A stretch of DNA of 64,000 nt from DASYQD01 sp036005845 (lineage in GTDB: Bacteria > Acidobacteriota > Thermoanaerobaculia > Multivoradales > JAIOJS01), in assembly GCA_036005845.1 (NCBI GenBank), contig DASYQD010000018.1:1-64000 (forward strand). Direction: 5' to 3'. The notes beneath the pieces were generated by a model that worked only from the letters and a program-made list of their open reading frames with translations, made no database searches and had not been told where the DNA came from. Each line of letters begins with the position of its first letter. Positions within the stretch are counted from its first letter, which is position 1. A program made the translations under genes and the position numbers. This document shows, in pieces, positions 6,673 to 16,218 of the stretch.

Positions 6673-7752
6673 TCAGAACTTCCGCCAGTACCCGACCATC
6701 ACGATGTAGTCCGCGAACGCGGCGTCGCCGTGCCGGCCGGGGACGGCCTGGTCGGGGACGCTGCGCGTGCGGTTGCGGTAGAGCGCGACCGGCACGGTGA
6801 GCGACACCGTGTGCGGCCCCGTCGACCAGCTGATGCCGGGCTCGGCCGAGATCGCGTAGCCGGGCCGGCGGAAGCCGTCGCTGCCGCCGATGAGGTCCTT
6901 GACCGGCACGCCTTCGAGGCGGCCGCCGAGGCTGGCGCCGAAGCCCTTCCAGCTCGCCCGCGATGCGCTGAAGCCGACGCGGGCCACGTACTGGTCGGCG
7001 ACCGACATGATGCCCTCGCCCGAGCCGCCGCGGAAGGTGGGTACGCCGTTGGTCTCGCGCGGGTTGGCGAGGTAGCTCGCCGAGGTGTACGCCGCGACGC
7101 CCGTCGTTCCCAGCCGCTGGTAGGCGCCGAAGTCGAAGAGCACGCCCCAGCCGCCGTCGCCGGGCTGGATCGACTGGTCGACGGTCGTCTGGCTCCTCAC
7201 GGTCTGCCCGTTGACGAGCGTGAAGCGGCTGTCGTAGACGTCGTCCTTGCCGGTCGGAGCCTTGAGCCCGAGGCCGAAGGAGAAATTGCCGTTGGGATGG
7301 CTCAGCGGCTTCCACAACAGCCGATGGGCGGCGATCACGATGTCGCCCAGCGCGTTGGACTGCGTGTGGCTGCGCGTGACGACCACGCGCTGCTGGTTGC
7401 GAACGGGGCTCGAGCGGTCGGCGTGAAGCCACGGAATGCCGACCGTGAAGCTCCACTGCGGCGTGGCGTTGTAGCGGATGCCGAGCTCGGTCAGCTTGAT
7501 GTTGTTGATGACCTCGCTCTCGTCCTCCGCCCGGTTCACCTGCTCCTCAGAACCGACGAAATGCCGATGCGACCGCTGGTAACGGCTGCTGAGCGAGACC
7601 TGCCAGCGGTTGGGACCCGAGTAATTGCCTTGCGCGCCAAGCACGGGCGCGTCGAGTCTCGCGGCGACTCAACCCTGGGCCCAGGCGTGTCGCGGCGCTG
7701 CGAGCAGCAGGCCGGCGACGGCGGCCGCTGTGAGCGTGAGCTTGCGAAGCAT
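6673..7752 (-). pseudogene. Outer-membrane beta-barrel protein interrupted by an in-frame TGA
   Basis: ATG 7752, with a strong AAGGAG Shine-Dalgarno, opens a frame with a clear Sec signal peptide (MLRKLTLTAAAVAGLLLAAP ... HAWAQG). A TGA at 7671-7669 stops it right after the signal region. The same frame continues for over 320 codons to 6673 as a barrel-like protein with alternating aromatic and polar strands, many Gly/Asn turns, and a terminal WRKF ending in Phe as outer-membrane proteins do. Translation from GTG 7644 would lack a signal peptide and could not reach the outer membrane. The gene is either dead or the TGA is a sequencing error. The likely original product is a porin or transporter-like barrel of unknown substrate. 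Confidence 0.65.
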
Positions 7753-7954
7753 GGTGGCTCCTTTCTCCCGAAAGCAGTTGTCGAGAATGCGATGTCGGCG
7801 GCGGGGGAGAGAGCAACGGCTGTGCCCGCCGGTCGAACAGCGATGAGACACGCAAGTGCTTGCAGGACAGCCGGTTGGGGAGTGCGGTCGCGGCGGCCGG
7901 GCCGGCACTCGTCCGGGTTTCCTATGAGGTACGACGCCGGCGGCTCATAAATTG

Positions 7955-7983
7955 TTGACAGGCCGGCTCCCATCCCGTACCTT
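7955..7983 (+). promoter_or_regulatory. Sigma-70 promoter with very short leader
   Basis: A perfect TTGACA (7955-7960), a 17-base spacer and TACCTT (7978-7983) precede ATG 7996 of the histidine kinase by only 12 bases. The transcript would begin about six bases before the start codon, with no room for a Shine-Dalgarno. Confidence 0.55.
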
Positions 7984-7995
7984 CACTGCAGCGTC

Positions 7996-9620
7996 ATGTT
8001 CGCCACCGCCGAGCCCGCGCGCGGGCGTCGCCTCGCCGCCTCCGCGCTGCCGATCCTGCTCCTGCTGCTCCTCGGCGCGGTCAACGCGCTCGCCATCGCC
8101 GGTGTGGTGAGCGCGCGGCGCAGCGCGCGAGAAGCGGCGCTCCAGGACCTGCGGCTGCAGACGGAGGGGCACGCGCGCGCGCTCGAGGCGGTCCTCGGCG
8201 GGCTGCGCCGCGACCTGCTGGCGCTGGCGCGCGGAGCGGCGTTGCACCAGCTTCTCGTCGAGGGCGGCGGCGAGCTGCAGGCTGCCGACGCGGCGCGCGC
8301 CGAGGCGGAGCGCGCGCTGCTTGCCTTCGCGCAGTCGCACGCCGCAATCCGGGCTGCGGCGCTGCGCGACAACAGCGGAGCGCCGCTGGTGCTCGTCGGC
8401 CGCCGCGACGGAGCGCCGGTGCTGCTGCCCGGCACCTCCGATCCGCCGGCGCCGATCGCCGACCGCGATCTGCTCGTCGCGCAATTGCCGGTGGCGGGCC
8501 GCATCCGCGAGCGTGGATTGCTCGAGGTGTGGGTCGACCGGCGGCTGCTGCTCGACGCCGCGGCGCCGGCGCTCGGCGACCGCTTGGAGTTGCGCGCGGC
8601 GGGCGACGAGTCGGCCGCGACGCCGCCCGGACGGCGACTGGTCGCTTCCGCCAGCGTTCGCGATCCGCTCTGGTCGCCTCCCGTCGCCTGGACGCTGGTG
8701 CGCGACGAGCCCGAGAGTCGCATCCTCGAGTCGGTCGCCGAGCTCGCCGGCCGCTATCGGCGCACGGCGCTGCTCAACCTGGCGGTGATGGCGCTGACGC
8801 TGCTGCTCGGCTTCCTCGCTTTCCAGCAGGCGCAGCGCAGCAGCGCGCTCCAGGCCGAGAACCGCCAGCAGGCGCGGTTGCGCGAGCTCGAGCGGCAGAT
8901 CCTCCACGCCGAGCGGCTGGCGAGCGTCGGGCGGCTCGCCGCGGGAGTGGCGCACGAGGTCAACAACCCGCTCGAGGGCGTCTTCAACTACCTGTCGCTG
9001 CTCGAGGAGGACGTCGCGGCTGGCGACGTCGAGCGCTCGCGCCGCGGCGTGGCGCGCATCCGCGAAGGGCTGTCGCGCGTCGCGGCCGTGATGCGGCAGA
9101 TGCTGTCGCTCTCGGACCCGGGCAGGGTGGAGAAGGCGCCGCTCGACCTGCGCGAGCCCATCTCCCGCGCCGCGGAGTTCGTCGGCTCGCACCGCGCCGC
9201 GCGCGAGGTGCCGATACGGCTCGACCTGCCCGCGCAGCCGGTGCGCGTCGAGGGCAACGCCGTCACCCTCGGCCAGCTCTTCCTCAACCTGTTGCTCAAC
9301 GCGGCGCAGATCCAGGACGGCCGCGGCGAGGTGGAGGTGTCGTGCCGCGATGAAGGCGGCCGCGCCGTGGTGCGCGTCGCCGACCGCGGACCGGGGTTCA
9401 CGCCCGACGCGCAGGCGCACCTGTTCGAGCCCTTCTTCTCGACGCGCGGCTCGATCGGGCTCGGGCTCGCGGTGTGCGCCGGCATCGTGCGCGACCACGG
9501 CGGCAGCATCCGCGCGGTGAACCGTGACGGCGGCGGCGCCGAGCTGGTGGTCGAGCTGCCGCTGATCGCGGCCGGCGACCGCACGGCCGCGACGGTGGAG
9601 AAGCAGGAGGTCGAGGCGCG

Positions 9621-9624
<4 letters not shown>
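7996..9624 (+). CDS. Sensor histidine kinase (two-TM, NtrB-like)
   Basis: The 542-residue membrane kinase has TM1 at about residues 13-35, a periplasmic or extracytoplasmic sensor of about 220 residues without a recognised fold, and TM2 at about 256-276. A short coiled linker leads to HisKA (GRLAAGVAHEVNNPLEG, phospho-acceptor His 320) and a HATPase_c domain with N, G1 (DRGPGFTPD) and G2 (GSIGLGLAV) boxes. The stop overlaps the start of the downstream sigma-54 response regulator (GTGA), so the two form an operon and presumably a phosphorelay pair. The signal is unknown. Confidence 0.85.
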
Positions 9625-10966
<1,342 letters not shown>

Positions 10967-10970
<4 letters not shown>

Positions 10971-11545
10971 CGAGGTTCCGTGCGGCCGGGGAAGCGCTCG
11001 CGCAATTGCCGGTCGGCGCGGGCGAAGTCGAAGCAGGTGAAGTCGAAGCCGGGCAGCCAGATCTCGGCCTCGGCGAGCCCCTGCGCCTGCAGCCGCACCG
11101 TGTCGCGCGCCTCGGCAACGATCTCCTCGCACGAGCGCACGTAAGAGGCGTTGTCGCCGGCGACGATCGGCCGCCGCTCGATGGTGGCGAGGAAGACGAC
11201 GTCGCGCTCGTCGGCGTCGGCGCCGGATGAACCCGGCCGGCTGAAACGCTCCGGCGCGGTGGCCGGAAAGAAACGCCGCTGCAGGAAGACGTCGGCGAGC
11301 AGCGCGTCGTCGGCGGTGCCGATCTTCAGGAAGCCGGCGATGTCGTTGAAGAACCAGGGCGGCCAGTAGAAGCGGTCCTTCCACGCCAGCCGGATGTGCG
11401 CCGGCAGCTCGTCGAACGGCTGGCCACCCCACTCGCGCTCGAGCTCGGCGCGGTGCGCTTGTACGTCGCGGTCGTGCGCCTGGTAGTAGGCGGCGAAGGA
11501 GCGCTGGTGGATAGGCAGCGCCAGCAGAACGTAGCGCACGAGCAT
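10967..11545 (-). CDS. Conserved-looking protein of unknown function
   Basis: A 192-residue soluble protein starting MLVRYVLLALPIHQ. It is rich in aromatic and acidic residues (RFYWPPWFFNDIAGFL; LPGFDFTCFDFARAD) and has no signal peptide, TM segment or recognised motif. It lies between the NtrC regulator (convergent, stop codons interlocked) and the hybrid kinase upstream on the same strand, 52 bases away. It may be co-transcribed with that kinase. No function is proposed. Confidence 0.55.
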
Positions 11546-11597
11546 GACGCGGAGATTCAGTCTCTCACAGGGTCGTGCGCCCCGATCGCCGCTGCGC

Positions 11598-13847
11598 TCA
11601 GCTCTTCACCGGCAGGGAGCGCAGCAGTTGGCCGAGGGCGCCGAAGTCGACCGGTTTCACCAGGTGGCCGTCGAAGCCGGCCTCACGCGTGCGGGCGCGG
11701 TCCTCGTCCTGCCCCCAGCCGGTGACGGCGATGAGCTTCACCTCGCTGCCCCAGGGCTCCTGCCGCACGCGGCGGCACACCTCGTAGCCGTTGAGCAGCG
11801 GCAGGCCGATGTCGAGCAGCACGAGGTCGGGCCGGTGCTCGCGAATGGCCGCCAGAGCGGCGGCACCGTCGTACGCCGTCGAGGTGGTGTGACCGTCCAT
11901 CTCGAGCAGCATGGCCAGCGACACTGCCGCGTCGTGGTTGTCGTCGACCACCAGGATGCGCCGCGGCCGCGGCGGCGGCACTGCGGCAGCGGGCTCGCCA
12001 TCCGGCGCCGCGGCGGACGCGGTGGCGGCGGCGAGCGGCAGCCGCACGACGAAGGCGCTGCCCCGGCCCTCGCCGGCGCTCTTCGCCTCCACCGATCCGC
12101 CGTGCATGTGCACCAGGCGCCTCACCAGGGTGAGGCCGATGCCGAGCCCGCCGCGCGAACGCTCGAGCTCACGGTCGACCTGCGTGAACATCTCGAAGAT
12201 GCTCTGCAGCTTGTCGGGTGGGATGCCGGTGCCGTTGTCCTCGACGGTCACCACCGCCTCGTCGCCCTCGCGCGCGATCCGCACCGTGACCGCGCCTCCG
12301 GCCGGCGTGTACTTGTAGCTGTTGTTGAGCAGGTTGCCGAAGACCTGCGCCAGCCGCACGGGGTCGGCGCGCAGGTAGATGGGCTCGGCGGCGGCGGCGA
12401 CGCGCACCTCGTGGCCGGCGGCCTCGGCCAGCGGCCGCGAGGCGTCGACTGCCTGCGCGATCAGCGCGCCGAGCTCGACGCGCACCCTGCGCAGCTCGAG
12501 GCGGTCGTGAGTGATGCGGCTGAGGTCGAGGAGGTCGTCCACCAGCCGCACCAGGTGCCCGACCTGCCGGTCCATGGTGTCGAGGGCGGGGCGCAGGGTG
12601 GCGTTGCCGCCGGAGCGTTTCAGCACCTCGAGCAGGTTGTGCATGGGCGCCAGCGGATTGCGCAGCTCGTGGGCGAGGGTGGCGAGGAACTGGTTCTTCT
12701 GGCGGTCGGCGGCCGAGAGATCGGCCGCCAGCTTGCGCAGGTCGTCCTCCATCTGCCGCCGCTCGGTGACGTCCTGGCTCACCGTCCCGAATGCCTCCGG
12801 CCGGCCGTGCGCATCGGACAGCGTCAATACCTTGTAGGCCATCCACCGCGCGCCGCCGGTCTTGAAGTTGCGGAAGCGGACCTCCGCCTCGCCGTGTCCC
12901 GTCTCCAGCACGGCCGGGAAGAGCTCGTCGGTGACGCGCGGTTGGTCTTCGGGATGGAAGAAGTCGCCGACGTGCGTGCGCCGCGCCGCGTCCATGTCGT
13001 CGAGGCCCACCATGGCGAGCCCCGCCGGGTTGATGTAAGACGGCACGCCGTCGAGGTCGCAGATGCCGATGAAGTCGGTGCTGTTCTCGACCAGGGTGAC
13101 GAACTTCTGCCGCTCGGCCTCGGCCTGGCGCTGCACCGTCACGTCGCGCGCGATCTTCGAGGCGGCGACGACGTTGCCGGCGTCGTCGCGGATCGGCGAG
13201 ATGGTGAGCGAGACGGTGATCGGCCGGCCGCTCTTGTGGAGGCGCACCGTCTCGAAGTGATCGACGCGCTGTCCCGCCCGCAGGGTGGCGATGATGCGGT
13301 CCTCTTCGTCGAGGCGCTCCTTGGGGATGATGAGCGAGATGTGGCGACCGACGGCCTCGGCGGCGGTGTAGCCGAACAGCCGCTCGGCGCCGGCGTTCCA
13401 GCTCTGGACGATGCCGTCGAGCGACTTGCGGACGATGGCGTCGTCCGAGGACTCGACGATCGAGGCCAGCAGGCGCGACAGCTCGCCGCGCTCGGCGGCG
13501 CGCGCATGGGCGCGCCGGGCCGCCTCGCCGATGGCGATGATGAGCGCGCAGGTGAACAGATAGGCGACGAGCCCCACCACGTTGACGACGTGGTCGAGGC
13601 TGAGCTGGCCCCGCGGCGCCATGAACAGCCAGGTACAGGCGGGATAGCCGAGAAGCGTCGTGAGGAGCGCCGGACCCCAGCCGCCCACCCAGACGGCTAC
13701 CGCGACGGCCCCGAAGAGAGTGACGAGGGGCAGCGAATCGCCCAGCCACGGGTCGAGCAGCCAGCGCAGGCCGATGGCAGCCGCCAGGGCGGCGACGGCC
13801 AGCACGTAGGCGCGAAACGGGCCTCGCACGGGGGTTGTCTCGCCCAC
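11598..13847 (-). CDS. Hybrid sensor histidine kinase with DUF4118-like, two PAS, and REC domains
   Basis: 749 residues from GTG 13847. The N-terminal part has four closely spaced TM helices (about 15-105) resembling the DUF4118 module of KdpD-type kinases. PAS 1 is at about 125-245 (SIVESSDDAIVRKSLDG), PAS 2 at about 250-375, HisKA at about 388-450 (ATLAHELRNPLAP), HATPase_c at about 490-605 (DNGTGIPP; GGLGIGLTLVR), and a C-terminal REC at about 632-745 with the Asp in LVLLDIGLPLLNG. The REC would act as an internal receiver or phosphate sink. No output regulator is adjacent. The PAS domains suggest redox, gas or small-molecule sensing, plausible next to respiratory cluster 1, but the input is unknown. 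Confidence 0.85.
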   Translation of the reverse strand: MGETTPVRGPFRAYVLAVAALAAAIGLRWLLDPWLGDSLPLVTLFGAVAVAVWVGGWGPALLTTLLGYPACTWLFMAPRGQLSLDHVVNVVGLVAYLFTCALIIAIGEAARRAHARAAERGELSRLLASIVESSDDAIVRKSLDGIVQSWNAGAERLFGYTAAEAVGRHISLIIPKERLDEEDRIIATLRAGQRVDHFETVRLHKSGRPITVSLTISPIRDDAGNVVAASKIARDVTVQRQAEAERQKFVTLVENSTDFIGICDLDGVPSYINPAGLAMVGLDDMDAARRTHVGDFFHPEDQPRVTDELFPAVLETGHGEAEVRFRNFKTGGARWMAYKVLTLSDAHGRPEAFGTVSQDVTERRQMEDDLRKLAADLSAADRQKNQFLATLAHELRNPLAPMHNLLEVLKRSGGNATLRPALDTMDRQVGHLVRLVDDLLDLSRITHDRLELRRVRVELGALIAQAVDASRPLAEAAGHEVRVAAAAEPIYLRADPVRLAQVFGNLLNNSYKYTPAGGAVTVRIAREGDEAVVTVEDNGTGIPPDKLQSIFEMFTQVDRELERSRGGLGIGLTLVRRLVHMHGGSVEAKSAGEGRGSAFVVRLPLAAATASAAAPDGEPAAAVPPPRPRRILVVDDNHDAAVSLAMLLEMDGHTTSTAYDGAAALAAIREHRPDLVLLDIGLPLLNGYEVCRRVRQEPWGSEVKLIAVTGWGQDEDRARTREAGFDGHLVKPVDFGALGQLLRSLPVKS

Positions 13848-13941
13848 GATCTTGCAAGGAGAAAGCCAGTCAGCCGGCCCGCGCCTCGAGAACGGCGGCG
13901 CCCCGCCTCGTGCGGGCTACGCCCCGATCAGAGCCTAAGAG

Positions 13942-14748
13942 CTACTGCCAGAACTCGTCGCCGCCCGACGAGGCTGCCGTCGTCGACTCCTGCTTGAGCC
14001 AAGCGTCGAACTCGGCGGCCGGGTGGACGGTGACGAAGCCGCGCATCTTCGAGTGGCCGATGCCGCAGAGCTGCGCGCAGGCGATCTCGTAGTCGTACTT
14101 GGGGTCGCCGGTCTTCTCGCGCACGCCGGCCGTGGTGAGCGTCGGTATGAACCAGAGCGGGATCGAGAGGCCGGGGATGGCGTCTTGCTTCACCCGGAAC
14201 TCGTTGAGCATGAAGCTGTGGATGACGTCCTTGCTGCGCAGCCGCACGATCACCGGCCGGCCGGCGGGCAGGTGGAGCTGGTTGACGGTGGTGACGTCGT
14301 CCTTGCCGTTCGGGTCCTTGCGGTCGAGGCCCAGCGGGTTGGTGGAGACGTCGACCAGCTCGGGCCTGGTGCGACCGAAGATGCCGTCGTTGCCGGCGTA
14401 GTGGATGTTCCAGGCGAACTGCTCGCCGGTGACCTGCACCTCGAGCGCCTGGTCCTCGGGCGGGAACTTGTCGACGCGCTGCGACCAGAGCGGGATGGAG
14501 TAGCCGAAGAGCAGAATCAGCTCGGCGACGACGACGCCCCACTCGACCCAGCGGGTGGCGTGCGTGCGCAGGCCCTCGTACTGCGCCTGCGGATGGCGCG
14601 AGCGGCGGAAGCGCACCAGCATGTAGAGGAAGAAGGCGCTCCAGCCGACGAACATGACGAACATCAGGATGTGCACCCACGTCGTCACGGCGTCGATGTC
14701 GTGGGCGTGGGCGGAGGCTTCGAGAGGCAGTCCGAGCCAGTTGCTCAT
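13942..14748 (-). CDS. coxB: Cytochrome c oxidase subunit II, cluster 1
   Basis: 268 residues with two N-terminal TM helices (about 24-44 and 70-92) and a cupredoxin CuA domain. The CuA ligand segment reads CAQLCGIGHSKM: both Cys, the His and the Met are present, but the Glu of the usual CxExC is Gln, which is compatible because that residue binds copper through its backbone carbonyl. There is no fused cytochrome c domain, unlike the cluster 2 paralogue, so a separate electron donor is needed. It is the last gene of the cluster, overlapping the preceding small gene by four bases. Confidence 0.85.
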   Translation of the reverse strand: MSNWLGLPLEASAHAHDIDAVTTWVHILMFVMFVGWSAFFLYMLVRFRRSRHPQAQYEGLRTHATRWVEWGVVVAELILLFGYSIPLWSQRVDKFPPEDQALEVQVTGEQFAWNIHYAGNDGIFGRTRPELVDVSTNPLGLDRKDPNGKDDVTTVNQLHLPAGRPVIVRLRSKDVIHSFMLNEFRVKQDAIPGLSIPLWFIPTLTTAGVREKTGDPKYDYEIACAQLCGIGHSKMRGFVTVHPAAEFDAWLKQESTTAASSGGDEFWQ

Positions 14749-15011
14749 GGCGTTGAGTCCTTGGATGCCGAGGGCGTTGGAGCGACGGCGTGTTCGTCGT
14801 TGGATGGTGCCGGCCCGCCGGCGGCAGCGGCGCGCAGCGCCTTGCGGCGCACGATCAGCACCATGCCGACGCCGCCGCCGAGCAGCAGGTAGGTGAGGCC
14901 GAGCAGGAAGACGATCGACAGCTTGGTGCCGTGCACCACCGGGTCCTGCGCGGCGCCCCAGCAGACGCTGCAGGCGAGCAGCATCTGGGTCTGCATCAAA
15001 GAACCAGTCAC
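14745..15011 (-). CDS. Small membrane protein of the cox cluster
   Basis: About 88 residues from GTG 15011 (ATG 14996 also possible). It has a short N-terminal region with CSVCWG and PVVHGTKL, one clear TM helix (SIVFLLGLTYLLLGGGVGMV), then basic residues and a polar tail. Similar short single-TM proteins are frequent between oxidase subunit genes in ACIII-linked operons; the function is unknown. It overlaps its neighbours by four bases on both sides, so it is translated with them. Confidence 0.6.
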   Translation of the reverse strand: MTGSLMQTQMLLACSVCWGAAQDPVVHGTKLSIVFLLGLTYLLLGGGVGMVLIVRRKALRAAAAGGPAPSNDEHAVAPTPSASKDSTP

Positions 15012-15214
15012 CAAGAGCTCACCTGGCGCGTCTTGCGCAGGAACCAGACCTCGTAGACGACGAGGCCCGCGGCGGCGCCGAAGGCGCCGAGCGATAGCGC
15101 CAGCCAGCCGCCGCCGCCGACGGCCTGGCGCTGGTCCCAGGCCCAGACGCCCAGCCAGAGCGCGAGCAGCACGGCGGCGCTGATGAAGATCACGTGGAAT
15201 GCCTTGAGCGACAC
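15008..15214 (-). CDS. Small two-TM membrane protein of the cox cluster
   Basis: 68 residues from GTG 15214 with two hydrophobic helices (about 6-27 and 36-55) and a basic C-terminus ending SSW. It lies between coxD and the other small protein with a four-base overlap downstream. It is probably an accessory or assembly subunit of the oxidase, inferred only from position. Confidence 0.6.
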   Translation of the reverse strand: MSLKAFHVIFISAAVLLALWLGVWAWDQRQAVGGGGWLALSLGAFGAAAGLVVYEVWFLRKTRQVSSW

Positions 15215-15224
15215 CGGTTCCGGC

Positions 15225-15560
15225 TCAGTGGATGGGATTGATCTCGTTGAGCTCGGTGATGGTCGGCCCGAGCAGCACGCCGAAGAAGAAGAACACCGTC
15301 GCCAGCATGAGGATGAGGATGAGCTTGCGCTCCGAGATCAGGTGCATGAAGTAGCAGGCCACCAGCGACCCCTTCACCAGGGCGATGGCGAGGGCGACGA
15401 GAATGGCCGGCACCGTCGGCAGGTGCAGGTACTTGAGCCCGACGGTCACCAGCGTCAGCACCATCAGGCTGCCGAACACCAGCATGTAGGTGCGGACGTG
15501 CTTCTTGAGGTCGGCGTGCAGGTGCGGGTCGCCCTGCTCGGCGGTGTCGATGTGCTGCAT
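15225..15560 (-). CDS. coxD: Cytochrome c oxidase subunit IV (prokaryotic type), cluster 1
   Basis: 111 residues with three TM helices, matching the COX4_pro family: MLVFGSLMVLTLVTVGLKYL, then VALAIALVKGSLVACYFMHL, then a third helix. The KGSLVACYFMHL segment (Lys followed by Tyr-Phe-Met-His-Leu) is the family signature. I chose ATG 15560 because TGAGG lies just upstream; GTG 15566, two codons earlier, is the alternative. It probably stabilises the oxidase complex. Confidence 0.8.
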   Translation of the reverse strand: MQHIDTAEQGDPHLHADLKKHVRTYMLVFGSLMVLTLVTVGLKYLHLPTVPAILVALAIALVKGSLVACYFMHLISERKLILILMLATVFFFFGVLLGPTITELNEINPIH

Positions 15561-15585
15561 GGTCACCTCAGTGCGACATCTTCGT

Positions 15586-16209
15586 TCAGTGCGAGACCGG
15601 AGGCCCGAAGTTGAGCAGGTAGAGGACGGGGAAGAGGAAGATCCACACCAGGTCGACGAAGTGCCAGAACAGGCCGGCCACCTCCACCCGGTTGGCGAAC
15701 TGCTGCGGGTCGGTCTGCATCATCTTGGCGCCGGGGAAGCCGAAGTAGAAGTTGACGCACATCCCGGCCAGCACGTGCAGCGCGTGCAGGCCGGTGAAGG
15801 TGAAGTAGCAGGCCATGAAGGTGCTGTACGAGGGCGGGTGGTGGTGCTCGAACTTGGCGGCGTACTCGAAGCTCTTGACCACCATGAAGACGGCGCCCAG
15901 GCCCACCGTGGCGCCCATGTAAAGCCGCAGCTTCTTGAGGTTGCGCTCCATCGCCGCCACCCACGACATCACCATCGTCACCGACGAGGTGATGAGCACG
16001 ATGGTGTTGAGGGTGGCGAGCGGGATCGACAGCAGCTCCGAGCCCGCGCCCCACGCCGGGTTGCCGGTGCGCAGCAGGATGTAGCCGGCGAAGAGCGAGC
16101 CGAACAGCATCACCTCGGAGGAGAGGAAGAGCCAGATGCCGAGCTTGACGTTGTTGAGGCCGGTGTCCGGCCTCGCGTCGACGGTGTACGGGATTGCTGC
16201 CGTGGACAT
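15586..16209 (-). CDS. coxC: Cytochrome c oxidase subunit III, cluster 1
   Basis: 207 residues with five TM helices, the short form typical of bacterial subunit III. Characteristic segments are GIWLFLSSEVMLFGSLFAGY near the N-terminus, YFTFTGLHALHVLAG (about 135-150) and the C-terminal WHFVDLVWIFLFPVLYLL. It forms part of the membrane-integral oxidase core and supports proton uptake. It follows coxA by nine bases. Confidence 0.88.
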   Translation of the reverse strand: MSTAAIPYTVDARPDTGLNNVKLGIWLFLSSEVMLFGSLFAGYILLRTGNPAWGAGSELLSIPLATLNTIVLITSSVTMVMSWVAAMERNLKKLRLYMGATVGLGAVFMVVKSFEYAAKFEHHHPPSYSTFMACYFTFTGLHALHVLAGMCVNFYFGFPGAKMMQTDPQQFANRVEVAGLFWHFVDLVWIFLFPVLYLLNFGPPVSH

Positions 16210-16218
16210 CTCAGCTCC

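Noticed and set aside
7669..7671. TGA in the barrel gene as a selenocysteine codon
   Set aside because: The position follows a signal peptide, no redox-type context or downstream SECIS-like hairpin is visible, and outer-membrane barrels are not selenoproteins.
11544..13997. 817-codon plus-strand ORF antisense to the hybrid kinase
   Set aside because: It is the third-position-driven shadow of a GC-rich gene; the minus strand encodes a complete DUF4118-PAS-PAS-HisKA-HATPase-REC protein.
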